Of a DNA stretch of 64,000 nucleotides, positions 21,908 through 29,567 are shown piece after piece. Source of the stretch: Fictibacillus phosphorivorans (GTDB lineage: Bacteria; Bacillota; Bacilli; Bacillales; Fictibacillaceae); assembly GCF_007673525.1 (NCBI RefSeq), contig NZ_VDZU01000001.1:1374177-1438176 (forward strand). Direction: 5' to 3'. The position numbers and the translations under genes are program-made. Every line of letters begins with the position of its first letter. The first letter of the stretch is position 1. The notes below the pieces were generated by a model. It worked only from the letters and a program-made list of their open reading frames with translations, searched no databases and was not told the origin of the DNA.

Positions 21908-22798
21908 CTATAATAGGATTCCCGTTAAAGTACCTACACAAAGTAGAATACCAAAAGCCATATGAAGTAGCGCTGTTAAACCAAGTGCTTTGTTTAATTC
22001 TTTTGCATCCCACGTGGATATCGCAATCTTTAATCCTTTTAACGCGATAGGAAGAGTAATCGCAGCTATAAGGCTCCATAGGGGTAAGATATTTAAGAAT
22101 ATAAGAGCTAATAAACTTACATACGCACCAAGCATTAAGACATAATATTCTAGTCGTGATGCTTTTCTTCCGATCAAACCAGCAACTGTTGTTTTACCGA
22201 TCTGTTTATCTGTATCGAAGTCACGCAAGTTGTTAGCGTGTAAGATAGCCATAACTAGAAGGGCGTTAGGAATAGCGGCTAAAAAGATTTCTGTGTTTAT
22301 TGTTAAAGTTTGAGTGTAGAAAGAACCAACAACTGCGAGAATACCTAGCGTACTTCCAGATGCGATCTCACCTAGTCCGTTGTATGCAAGCGCATAACGA
22401 GTAGCTGTGTAAAAGTAGCCTACAAGGAGTGACGGAATACCGAAGTAAAGAACAACAGGGCCGGTAAGTGCAGTTAAAATAAGTCCCACGATAATGCTTA
22501 AACTAAAGAAAATAAGACCTGTGATGTATACTTGGCGTGGAGTCATCTCTTTTCGGTCGATAACGCCTGATGGGCTCAACGACCCAGGAATGTCCGCACC
22601 TTTTACATGATCGAAATAGTCGTTCACTAAGTTTGTTCCGCACTGAAGAAAAACAGCACCAATAAGTGTTAGAAAGAAAGTAGTCCAATGTATGCTTGTC
22701 CACTGCAATGCAAGGATTGTCCCGAAGATGACGGGAATGACAGAAGCTGTTAATGAAAAAGGCCGAGTCGAAGCGAAGATGACCTTAGGATGTATCAT
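21908..22798 (-). CDS. menA: 1,4-dihydroxy-2-naphthoate polyprenyltransferase (MenA)
   Basis: A 296-residue UbiA-family membrane prenyltransferase of menaquinone synthesis. The first Asp-rich motif is NLVNDYFDHVKGAD (about residues 66-79) and the second lies around NNLRDFDTDKQIGK. Eight or nine hydrophobic helices are seen. The start MIHPKVIFASTRPF is preceded by AGGGGGAAA; a longer frame would begin upstream of the apparent promoter, so the shorter start is right. Confidence 0.94.
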   Translation of the reverse strand: MIHPKVIFASTRPFSLTASVIPVIFGTILALQWTSIHWTTFFLTLIGAVFLQCGTNLVNDYFDHVKGADIPGSLSPSGVIDRKEMTPRQVYITGLIFFSLSIIVGLILTALTGPVVLYFGIPSLLVGYFYTATRYALAYNGLGEIASGSTLGILAVVGSFYTQTLTINTEIFLAAIPNALLVMAILHANNLRDFDTDKQIGKTTVAGLIGRKASRLEYYVLMLGAYVSLLALIFLNILPLWSLIAAITLPIALKGLKIAISTWDAKELNKALGLTALLHMAFGILLCVGTLTGILL

Positions 22799-22823
22799 TT
22801 GTGTTTCCCCCTTTACACTCATA

Positions 22824-22852
22824 ATTATAGTAAAAGTTTGTGAAAGTGTACA
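22824..22852 (-). promoter_or_regulatory. Sigma-A-type promoter of menA
   Basis: On the minus strand TGTACA (22852-22847) and TATAAT (22829-22824) are separated by 17 bases, about 25 bases upstream of the MenA start. Confidence 0.6.
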
Positions 22853-23022
22853 CATAATTATCTTGTAATGGTATTGCCTATTTATAGAAAACCTTAACAA
22901 TCTTTGTGTACTTTCCATTTTACGTGCATATACTTATCTAGGAGAAAAAAGCTTTACACAACTTGGTAAATAGTGTAAGGTTTTCTAAGTAAAGTAAATT
23001 TTAAAAAAGGAGGTTGAACACA

Positions 23023-23103
23023 ATGATGATTTACATGAAAACGATCTACCAACTGAATAAGTCTTTACGTTCGACCGCCAATCAGCGCAGTATGTCTATT
23101 TAA
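23023..23103 (+). CDS. Putative 26-residue peptide
   Basis: The frame ATG 23023 to TAA 23103 encodes MMIYMKTIYQLNKSLRSTAN followed by QRSMSI. A near-perfect AAGGAGG site lies eight bases upstream and a terminator follows 15 bases after the stop, so it looks like an independent tiny transcription unit. It is basic and not obviously membrane-spanning. I recognise no family. It could also be a leader peptide for the genes downstream. Confidence 0.45.
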   Translation: MMIYMKTIYQLNKSLRSTANQRSMSI

Positions 23104-23118
23104 CCTTATTTAAAAGAC

Positions 23119-23146
23119 ACCGCAGGTCGAATGCCTGCGGTTTTTT
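23119..23146 (+). terminator. Terminator after the 26-residue peptide
   Basis: ACCGCAGG / CCTGCGGT stem with a 7-base loop and six T. Confidence 0.9.
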
Positions 23147-23159
23147 GTGTGCTTTTTTA

Positions 23160-23191
23160 ACACCGCAGGGGTTATTCTGCGGTGTTTTTTA
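23160..23191 (+). terminator. Second, related terminator hairpin
   Basis: ACACCGCAG / CTGCGGTGT stem with an 8-base loop and six T. The stem shares the CACCGCAG core with the hairpin 30 bases upstream, so the two are probably a duplicated terminator. Confidence 0.85.
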
Positions 23192-23217
23192 TATACAACT
23201 TAAAGGAGGAGAAGAAG

Positions 23218-23277
23218 ATGATAATGATTGGAATTACACTGCTGACTTGGCTATTAACGGAGAAAGATTCAACCTGA
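23218..23277 (+). CDS. Putative 19-residue hydrophobic peptide
   Basis: ATG 23218 to TGA 23277 encodes MIMIGITLLTWLLTEKDST, a hydrophobic segment followed by a short charged tail. A strong AAAGGAGGAG site lies just upstream. It lies 39 bases before the YrzI-like gene and may be its cotranscribed companion. The shape is like small membrane peptides or type I toxins, but length alone makes that speculative. Confidence 0.45.
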   Translation: MIMIGITLLTWLLTEKDST

Positions 23278-23316
23278 GGGAAAAAATATGATTGAAACGA
23301 AGGAGCTAAAAAAGAT

Positions 23317-23469
23317 ATGTTTACACTACATTTGTTTTTTGTAACGATTACCTTTTCTATTAAGAGGAACCGTCGACCTGATGAGCTTTACGCTCGTGAT
23401 AGGGAAGTAAAAACACTTTATGATCGTGCTAAAGAAAAAGCATCTTATAATTTGTCTTCATGGCTGTAA
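23317..23469 (+). CDS. YrzI-like small protein
   Basis: A 50-residue protein with a hydrophobic N-terminus (MFTLHLFFVTITFSI), a basic KRNRRP turn and a charged helical tail (LYDRAKEKASYNLSSWL). It fits the YrzI small-protein family of spore formers in length and layout. AAGGAG lies 12 bases upstream of ATG 23317. An overlapping 18-codon frame from 23289 uses no convincing ribosome site. Function unknown; a sporulation link is only suggested by family naming. Confidence 0.6.
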   Translation: MFTLHLFFVTITFSIKRNRRPDELYARDREVKTLYDRAKEKASYNLSSWL

Positions 23470-23473
23470 AAAG

Positions 23474-23507
23474 TAGCGCGTGCCGGTTCGGCATGCGCTA
23501 TTTTTTT
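23474..23507. terminator. Terminator shared by the YrzI-like gene and the ATP-grasp gene
   Basis: TAGCGCGTGCCG pairs with CGGCATGCGCTA (one mismatch) around GTT, followed by seven T. The stop codon of the reverse-strand ATP-grasp gene lies within the 3' arm. Confidence 0.88.
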
Positions 23508-24739
23508 ATGCAAGAAGGCAAGAAATAGGATAGGTTATCAGTTATAGCATTTCCGATACGGTATCCAAAAGCGCTTGGTTTTCCGTTAATGAGAAATGTT
23601 CCTGTCATTCGGTGACCTTCTTGACTGCCTTTTTCAGATTGAAATGTCATTTTGGGAAGTGATACATGTTTTTGATAAACACTTGCATAGTTGTCATAAC
23701 TCTGATGTTTGTCTTGATCTACCAAGTAGCCGTTACCGTCAAATATACGAACCGTATCTCCTTCTCGGCCAAAAACAGGCTTTTGCACATACTTTTCTTT
23801 GTTTTTCAAAAACGTGTCGGGTTCAAGGTAGGTCGGTAAGAAATAGCGTTCGATCCATTCGTGTTCTTCACTTGAAAAGTAAGGAGAGCGTTCCTCATGT
23901 AATCCCCATATGACAGCTAAAATGGCTTTGCTCTGTAATAAAAAGGCGGATGGTGGGTTGATGATGGCCAATTGGTTTTGAACCACAAGCTGCGTTAACT
24001 GTAACCCTATATCCTCGTTCGTCACTTTATCTACATCTTGAATAAGAAGCTCGATGGGAAAAGTCTGTCTATAGAGTACATCGATTTTTTTCCCGTTTTG
24101 ATCGAATAAACCGATTCCTTTTCGTATGACCAATTCTTCCAAAGGTACAAACTGAGAAGGAAATCCTAAAAGTTCTTTAAGATAAAGGACAGTCTGCTTG
24201 TCTTCAATATTCTCTTCATGTGCTGTAAAAACGATATGCGGGGCGTGTTCCATCTTCAAGTGTCGATATGCACTCAAGATGGAGGAACGTATAGCGTTCT
24301 TTAATTGCTTCTCTTTGTTTTCGTTAGGATTGCGGTATCCGTGCTGCTTACAGATCAATTCGTTTACTTTAAAACATTCATAAATAAACGTTGGCGTATC
24401 GCTGTTAAACTCCATGATCTTATGTCCCTCGGGTGTTTCGATTGAATCGATCCTGCCAATGACCGTTTTAGCTAATGGCGTTTGATAGCGGAGAAACGAA
24501 TTAAGCACCTCAGGGAAACCGAGAAGCTGTAAGATATCATCTTCTATATTTTCTGACTGTAGAAGGGAAGCTGTCTTAAACAAGATGTGGCCACCTCTCT
24601 CACCTAGAAGTTCCACATCTCTTGAAGCGTCTTCTGATATTTCAGCAGGTTCGTATAAAGCATATTCTTGACCATACATATCGGCCCAAAATTCAGGTAG
24701 CTGATTATAAAATTTTTGTCTATTATCTATATAGGTCAT
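23498..24739 (-). CDS. Glutathionylspermidine synthase-like ATP-grasp amidoligase
   Basis: A 413-residue member of the GSP_synth family (E. coli YgiC/YjfC type), which has only the C-terminal ATP-grasp synthetase half of glutathionylspermidine synthase. Typical stretches are EFWADMYGQEYALYEP, EFNSDTPTFIYE, INPPSAFLLQSKAILAVIWG, KPVFGREGDTVRI and FLINGKPSAFGYRIG. It should form an amide bond using ATP; the true substrates are unknown. Start MTYIDNRQKF has TTGGAGGT upstream. The related DUF350 and lipoprotein genes lie beyond an opposite-strand gene. Confidence 0.85.
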   Translation of the reverse strand: MTYIDNRQKFYNQLPEFWADMYGQEYALYEPAEISEDASRDVELLGERGGHILFKTASLLQSENIEDDILQLLGFPEVLNSFLRYQTPLAKTVIGRIDSIETPEGHKIMEFNSDTPTFIYECFKVNELICKQHGYRNPNENKEKQLKNAIRSSILSAYRHLKMEHAPHIVFTAHEENIEDKQTVLYLKELLGFPSQFVPLEELVIRKGIGLFDQNGKKIDVLYRQTFPIELLIQDVDKVTNEDIGLQLTQLVVQNQLAIINPPSAFLLQSKAILAVIWGLHEERSPYFSSEEHEWIERYFLPTYLEPDTFLKNKEKYVQKPVFGREGDTVRIFDGNGYLVDQDKHQSYDNYASVYQKHVSLPKMTFQSEKGSQEGHRMTGTFLINGKPSAFGYRIGNAITDNLSYFLPSCIKK

Positions 24740-24821
24740 GCGTGTGATTACCTCCAAAACATACATATAAAACTGTAAACTGGTATGATAAACATAACAA
24801 ATTATAAAGAGGATGAAAATA

Positions 24822-25268
24822 ATGGAACTTACTTATTTTATCGAAAGAGATAACGAATATGAAGCTTTCTTAACCTATAAGATTCCTGAGAACATGCATA
24901 ACGATGAAAAATATGCACGACAGCTCTGCGAATTTTTTGTAACAGGAGGAAAAGAGTACGAGCTGCAATCGAATGAGATGAAAGGCAGCGAGGAGATCTT
25001 AATCGTAAAAGAAGTCGGAGAGGCTCGAAGATTTACGGAGGAAACGATTTACAAAGGAAGAGGGATATTTTTAGAATTCCGGTCTTATCATTCTTCAGGA
25101 GATATGCCAGTACTACATACCCAAGCTTTAAATAGCCATTGGGATGTTATACGGTATTTATTAAAAGACGTAGTGGATATACCGGGAAAAGGACAGTATT
25201 TACGCGATTCAGCTGAAATAGATGAAGACCGTGCTGTTTACGTGATGTATGTGGGAGATAAAATTTAA
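24822..25268 (+). CDS. Conserved-looking protein of unknown function
   Basis: A 148-residue soluble protein with no signal peptide, membrane segment or motif I recognise. It is acidic and rich in aromatic residues, with a C-terminal LRDSAEIDEDRAVYVMYVGDKI. The start at ATG 24822 is favoured by AGAGG nine bases upstream; ATG 24813 is too close to it. It is divergent from the ATP-grasp gene and convergent with the DUF350 gene, interrupting an otherwise collinear three-gene set. Confidence 0.7.
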   Translation: MELTYFIERDNEYEAFLTYKIPENMHNDEKYARQLCEFFVTGGKEYELQSNEMKGSEEILIVKEVGEARRFTEETIYKGRGIFLEFRSYHSSGDMPVLHTQALNSHWDVIRYLLKDVVDIPGKGQYLRDSAEIDEDRAVYVMYVGDKI

Positions 25269-25300
25269 GCATGTGGCGGAAGCCACATGCTTTTTTTTAA
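25268..25300. terminator. Bidirectional terminator
   Basis: AAGCATGTGGC / GCCACATGCTT perfect stem with a GGAA loop and eight T, between the unknown gene and the convergent DUF350 gene. Confidence 0.9.
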
Positions 25301-25695
25301 TATGTAAGACACTGAGCGATAACCCAACCAACGGAAACACTCAAAAACATAACGAGAAGTCCAACCGCTTTGTTATCTGCATCGATCGCTTTTGAGATGC
25401 TCGAACGAATCGCTAAGTGTTCAGCTACGAATAAAGCTACGATTTGTGCAATAATCCCGACTGATCCCCAAATCAGCAGATCAACAATGCTCAATGAATT
25501 TGCGATTGATGATCCAATGACAAAAGCAAGACCAAACAGCCGTCCGCCAAGTGATAGAGCTGCTGCACAGTTCCCTTTACTGATTAATTGAAGTTCTTTC
25601 GTTTTGGTTGTTAACTCGAAAATGATAAAGCCGACAAAAAGTAATCCAAGCCCTGTAGCCGCATAAAGGGCAAAATTAAGAAATAAGTTCTCCAT
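25297..25695 (-). CDS. DUF350 membrane protein (YjfL-like)
   Basis: A 132-residue protein with four hydrophobic helices of the DUF350 family. The first helix is followed by FELTTKTKELQLISKGN, a family-typical segment, and the second half repeats the helix-turn-helix pattern with IGSSIANS and SVGWVIAQ. E. coli yjfL encodes a DUF350 protein next to a GSP_synth-like gene, as here. AGGAG precedes the ATG. Proposed to act with the neighbouring ATP-grasp enzyme and lipoprotein; mechanism unknown. Confidence 0.82.
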   Translation of the reverse strand: MENLFLNFALYAATGLGLLFVGFIIFELTTKTKELQLISKGNCAAALSLGGRLFGLAFVIGSSIANSLSIVDLLIWGSVGIIAQIVALFVAEHLAIRSSISKAIDADNKAVGLLVMFLSVSVGWVIAQCLTY

Positions 25696-25714
25696 CTTTA
25701 CAACTCCTCATGTT

Positions 25715-26038
25715 TTATCCGCCAAATCCTTTACTTCCTCCGAAGCCAGATCCGCCGCCTTTGAAACTTGAACTACTTTTGTAGGATTTATAAGCAGAAC
25801 TTTTTAATAAGCTGCTTTTTCCTTTGTAGTAACTTCCGCCATGATAATAATGGCCGAAATAGCGAGAACCGGTATCATCACATTCATATACCCCATCGTC
25901 TTCATCCCATTCCCAATCTTGGCATTCCGTATCAGTTGGCTCTGGTGGGATATCTTGTGCTTGGTCGTTACAACCAGAGAGCATGACTGCAACAGATGCA
26001 GAGGATACACCTGCAATAAGCTTTTTTGTTTTATTCAT
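25715..26038 (-). CDS. Small lipoprotein of the ATP-grasp/DUF350 cluster
   Basis: A 107-residue secreted lipoprotein: basic N-terminus MNKTKKLIAG, hydrophobic core, and lipobox LSGC with the acylated cysteine at residue 23. The middle is acidic with two further Cys (TECQDWEWDEDDGVYECDD), and the C-terminus is Ser/Lys/Tyr-rich and ends in GGGSGFGGSKGFGG. It is analogous to YgiB/YjfM (DUF1190) proteins that accompany YgiC/YjfC in E. coli and also have a Gly-rich tail. It lies 19 bases before the DUF350 gene on the same strand. Confidence 0.75.
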   Translation of the reverse strand: MNKTKKLIAGVSSASVAVMLSGCNDQAQDIPPEPTDTECQDWEWDEDDGVYECDDTGSRYFGHYYHGGSYYKGKSSLLKSSAYKSYKSSSSFKGGGSGFGGSKGFGG

Positions 26039-26214
26039 ATCTTCACCTCATTCCATGCTCAATTATAGTATGGATCACTCTGTATTTGAACCATTTATTT
26101 CTAGTACGTTTTAAAAAATAAAAAGGTTCCTTTGTTTTTAAAGATGTACAGACACACCCAAGCCCAGCACCGCATAAAGATAAGGGAATAGAGAATCGTC
26201 TTGGAGGTGCTGTC

Positions 26215-26922
26215 ATGTCATTAGTAGGTGTGTTGGCTTACTTTTTTAAGGAAGTTATGCTTTTCGTTTCATACGTAAAAAACAATGCGTTTCCCCAGCC
26301 CCTGTCTGAAAATGAAGAAAAGCAGTACTTAAAAGAGATGGCCGAAGGAAACGAACATGCAAGAGCTATGTTGATCGAGCATAACTTAAGGCTTGTTGCA
26401 CATATCGTGAAAAAATTCGAAAACACAGGTGAAGATACGGAGGACTTAATATCAATTGGTACGATCGGACTGATAAAAGCCATTGAGAGTTACTCGAGAG
26501 GCAAGGGCACGAAGCTTGCAACGTATGCAGCTCGATGTATAGAGAACGAGATCTTGATGCATTTAAGGGCTCTAAAGAAGACGAAGAAAGATGTTTCCCT
26601 TCACGACCCGATCGGAACAGACAAAGAAGGAAATGAGATCACATTGATCGATGTGTTGAAAGCGGAAACAGAAGATGTTGTGGATGCCATCCAATTAAAG
26701 ATGCAAAAGAAAAAGATATATGATTACATTCATGTATTGGATGACCGGGAAAAAGAAGTGATCGTCGGACGGTTCGGACTCGATCTTCAAAAAGAAAAAA
26801 CGCAGCGTGAGATCGCAAAACAATTAGGGATATCTAGAAGTTATGTCTCAAGGATCGAAAAGCGAGCGCTTATGAAGCTGTTTCATGAATTTTACCGAAG
26901 CCGCCAGCAATCAGAACGATAA
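26215..26922 (+). CDS. sigK: Sporulation sigma factor SigK, uninterrupted pro-form
   Basis: A 235-residue sigma-70 family factor for late mother-cell transcription. The hydrophobic pro-sequence ([19 protein letters not shown]) precedes [11 protein letters not shown], the region where SpoIVFB cleaves pro-SigK. Region 2 ([38 protein letters not shown]) and region 4 HTH ([24 protein letters not shown]) are complete. The gene is continuous; the skin element that splits B. subtilis sigK is absent. TGGAGGTG precedes the ATG. Confidence 0.96.
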   Translation: MSLVGVLAYFFKEVMLFVSYVKNNAFPQPLSENEEKQYLKEMAEGNEHARAMLIEHNLRLVAHIVKKFENTGEDTEDLISIGTIGLIKAIESYSRGKGTKLATYAARCIENEILMHLRALKKTKKDVSLHDPIGTDKEGNEITLIDVLKAETEDVVDAIQLKMQKKKIYDYIHVLDDREKEVIVGRFGLDLQKEKTQREIAKQLGISRSYVSRIEKRALMKLFHEFYRSRQQSER

Positions 26923-26934
26923 ATACTTACGTAA

Positions 26935-26970
26935 GAAGACTGGTAACAATTACAGTCTTTTTATTTTTTT
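26935..26970 (+). terminator. Terminator after sigK
   Basis: AAGACT(G)GTAA pairs with TTACAGTCTT around CAA with one bulged G, followed by a T-rich tail. Confidence 0.75.
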
Positions 26971-27006
26971 AATCGGACAAACTAAAGAAAAAAGGAGTTT
27001 TTATAT

Positions 27007-27288
27007 ATGGCAAGAAGAAAGCGTCAACCCATCGTCCCAGAAGCTAGAGAAGGGCTCGATCGGTTAAAAGCAAAAGTAATGAGGGAAGCGGGTTATAACG
27101 TATCAGATCAGTCACCAGATGATGTGAAATATGAAGTAGCCAGAGACATGGGTGTTAACTTACAAAAAGGATATAACGGTACGATCACTTCAAAAGACGC
27201 TGGAAAAGTTGGCGGACAGATCGGCGGAAGAATGGTGAAAGAACTCATTTCGCAGGCAAAAGCGAATTTAGGAAAACAAGTACGATAA
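27007..27288 (+). CDS. Alpha/beta-type small acid-soluble spore protein
   Basis: A 93-residue DNA-binding spore protein. The GPR cleavage-type motif is YEVARDMGVNL (about residues 46-56), followed by the second conserved region SKDAGKVGGQIGGRMVKELISQA. It coats and protects forespore DNA and is degraded at germination by the protease encoded by gpr at 56177. The basic N-terminal extension (MARRKRQPIVPEAREGLDRL...) makes it longer than the usual 60-75 residues. AAAGGAG precedes the ATG. Confidence 0.9.
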   Translation: MARRKRQPIVPEAREGLDRLKAKVMREAGYNVSDQSPDDVKYEVARDMGVNLQKGYNGTITSKDAGKVGGQIGGRMVKELISQAKANLGKQVR

Positions 27289-27348
27289 CTTGGTGTTTAG
27301 ATATACAAAACAGGGAATAGAATAGGTAAAAAACCAGGAGGGGTTCTT

Positions 27349-27423
27349 ATGCAAGATGCTGTACTATATGGATCATTCGTAGTGATGCTGGCCTATTTTG
27401 TCTATGTTTCAATCGCTGAATAA
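27349..27423 (+). CDS. Putative 24-residue membrane peptide
   Basis: ATG 27349 to TAA 27423 encodes a peptide starting MQDAVLYGSFVVMLAYFVYV and ending SIAE, essentially one transmembrane helix with acidic ends. AGGAGGGG lies seven bases upstream and a terminator follows directly, so it is likely expressed. I do not recognise the family. Its place after the SASP gene hints at sporulation expression, which is inference. Confidence 0.5.
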   Translation: MQDAVLYGSFVVMLAYFVYVSIAE

Positions 27424-27429
27424 TTTGTA

Positions 27430-27470
27430 TGGGAGTTCTCCTTGCTGAGGAGGGCTTCTTTTTTTTGTTC
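27430..27470 (+). terminator. Terminator after the 24-residue peptide
   Basis: GGAGTTCTCCT pairs imperfectly with AGGAGGGCTTC around TGCTG, followed by eight T. Confidence 0.8.
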
Positions 27471-27600
27471 TTAGAATCATTATGACCCTACTTTTGTCAT
27501 GTAAAAAAATATCAAAAAAATAAACTTCATAGTCGATTTTTGTTTGAATATTTTTTATAATAAGAAAAGAGTGGAAATATGTACATATGGGGGAGAAATA

Positions 27601-29382
27601 ATGTTATTACAAGATTTAAGACAAACATGGGAACTTGATTCCGTTTTTCCTGGTGGTAGTGAATCGAAAGAACTATTAGCTGAAATAAATTGGACGGAGA
27701 ACGAAGCGAAAGAATTAGCAAAAAAAGCAGATTCCTTCACGTTTTCAAACGAAACTTTCTTATCATTGATCAAAGAGCTTCAAAGCTTTTCTGAAAGATT
27801 ATCAACTGCTGGAGCTTTCATTGGCTGTTTGATCGCTCAAGATGTAAAAGACAAGAAGGCGATGGCTCTTCGTGGTAGATTAGAATCGGTATACGCAGCA
27901 TTCTCTAACGTGGGTTCAGTTATCGATCAAAAGCTAATGGATATCTCTGAAGATGCATGGAAAGATCTGATGAGTCTTCCTGAGTACGAACATATTGCGT
28001 TCTCTTTGAACGAGAGAAGAATGAATGCAAAAGAAAAGCTTGGTATCTCAGAAGAATCATTGATCAATGATCTAGCTGTAGACGGCTATCATGCTTGGTC
28101 AACGTTATACGATCTAGTGGTGGGTAGAATCTCGATCAAAGTTGAGATTGATGGAAAGGAAGAAGAACTCTCTGTAGGGCAAGCGGAGAATAAGTTTTCA
28201 AGTCCTGACCGCAACGTAAGAAAAGATACGTTTGAAAAATTTGTTCAAGCTTGGGATCATGAAGGTGAGTTCTGTGCGGCGTCACTAAATCACATCGCAG
28301 GATTTAGAAACGATATCTACAAGCACAGAGGCTGGGAAGAAACATTAAAAGAGCCCCTCGCGATCAATCGTATGAAAGAAGAGACACTTTCAGCGATGTG
28401 GAAGGCGATCACTTCTCAAAAAGAAATCTTCGTAAAATACTTAGATCGAAAAGCGAAGCTCCTAGGTCTAGAAAAATTAAGCTGGTACGATGTTGATGCA
28501 CCGTTATCTTCGGCAAACAGTAAGATGAGCTATGACGAAGCCGCTCAATTTATCGTAGAGCATTTCCGTACACTCGCGCCTAAAATGGCTGATTTCTCTG
28601 AAAAGGCATTCCTAGACGGCTGGATCGAAGCTGAAGATCGTTCTGGAAAAAGACCAGGAGGATTTTGTACCGGGTTTCCAACAAAGAAAGAAACAAGGAT
28701 CTTTATGACGTTCTCTGGAACACCAAGCAATGTTTCAACGTTAGCACATGAGCTTGGTCATGCCTTTCATACGGATGTTTTAAAAGAGATGCCTTATTAT
28801 GCAACGAATTATGCGATGAACGTAGCTGAAACGGCTTCGACTTTCGCGGAGATGATCGTTGCTGATGCAGCAGTTTCGAACGCAAAAACGAAAGAAGAGA
28901 AAATTGCTCTTTTAGAAGATAAAGCTCAACGTTCCGTAGCATTTTTCATGAACATTCATGCTCGTTTTCTGTTTGAAACAAGAATGTACGAAGAAAGAAA
29001 AGCAGGTCAACTATCAGTAGAACGCCTATGTGAGCTGATGGAAGAAGCTCAAAAAGAAGCGTTTAACGGTGCACTCGATGAGTATCATCCTTATTTCTGG
29101 GCGTCTAAGCTTCATTTCTATATTACGGACGTACCATTCTATAACTTCCCGTATACATTCGGTTATCTATTCTCTGCGGGAATCTATGCAAAAGCGAAAG
29201 AGGAAGGTCCTTCATTCGAAGAAAAATATATCGCCCTTCTGCAAGATACAGGAAAGATGGAAGTGGAAGAGCTCGCACAAAAACATCTTGGCATAGATGT
29301 AACAAAGCAAGACTTCTGGTTAAAAGGTATTGAGCTTGCTGCAGCCGATGTAGAAGAGTTTTTGGCATTAACAGAAGAATAA
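27601..29382 (+). CDS. M3 family oligoendopeptidase
   Basis: A 593-residue cytosolic zinc peptidase of the M3B (PepF-like) family that degrades short peptides. The zinc motif is STLAHELGHAFHTDV (HExxH) near residues 380-394 with a downstream ETASTFAEMIV carrying the third ligand Glu. The length fits the shorter M3B branch of about 590 residues rather than B. subtilis PepF. Start at ATG 27601 is set by GGGGGAGAAATA immediately upstream; a longer frame from 27544 has no ribosome site. Confidence 0.92.
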   Translation: MLLQDLRQTWELDSVFPGGSESKELLAEINWTENEAKELAKKADSFTFSNETFLSLIKELQSFSERLSTAGAFIGCLIAQDVKDKKAMALRGRLESVYAAFSNVGSVIDQKLMDISEDAWKDLMSLPEYEHIAFSLNERRMNAKEKLGISEESLINDLAVDGYHAWSTLYDLVVGRISIKVEIDGKEEELSVGQAENKFSSPDRNVRKDTFEKFVQAWDHEGEFCAASLNHIAGFRNDIYKHRGWEETLKEPLAINRMKEETLSAMWKAITSQKEIFVKYLDRKAKLLGLEKLSWYDVDAPLSSANSKMSYDEAAQFIVEHFRTLAPKMADFSEKAFLDGWIEAEDRSGKRPGGFCTGFPTKKETRIFMTFSGTPSNVSTLAHELGHAFHTDVLKEMPYYATNYAMNVAETASTFAEMIVADAAVSNAKTKEEKIALLEDKAQRSVAFFMNIHARFLFETRMYEERKAGQLSVERLCELMEEAQKEAFNGALDEYHPYFWASKLHFYITDVPFYNFPYTFGYLFSAGIYAKAKEEGPSFEEKYIALLQDTGKMEVEELAQKHLGIDVTKQDFWLKGIELAAADVEEFLALTEE

Positions 29383-29388
29383 ACATAG

Positions 29389-29424
29389 AAACGGCGGTTC
29401 CTTTAAGAGGAATTGCCGTTTTTC
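29389..29424 (+). terminator. Terminator after the M3 peptidase gene
   Basis: AACGGCGGTTCCT pairs with AGGAATTGCCGTT (near perfect) around TTAAG, followed by T. Confidence 0.87.
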
Positions 29425-29521
29425 ATTATCACTGAAATTTCTAGCATTAGTTAACAAAGTTCTCAAATTGTAAAAGGTTTATACAATTGGCGGGTATTAA
29501 TTCGAACGATCGAATGCACAC

Positions 29522-29557
29522 AAAAAAAGCTTGGCAACAACATGCCAAGCTTTTTTA
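29522..29557 (-). terminator. Terminator after pssA
   Basis: AAAAAAGCTTGGCA / TGCCAAGCTTTTTT perfect stem with a 6-base loop, 11 bases after the pssA stop on the minus strand. Confidence 0.9.
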
Positions 29558-29567
29558 ATGACCTAAT

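Noticed and set aside
23289..23345. 18-codon frame MIETKELKKICLHYICFL
   Set aside because: It overlaps the ribosome site and start of the YrzI-like gene in another frame and has only a poor site of its own.
25768..26068. Plus-strand frames over the small lipoprotein gene
   Set aside because: The reverse-strand lipoprotein has a clear signal peptide, lipobox and ribosome site; the plus-strand frames are antisense to it.
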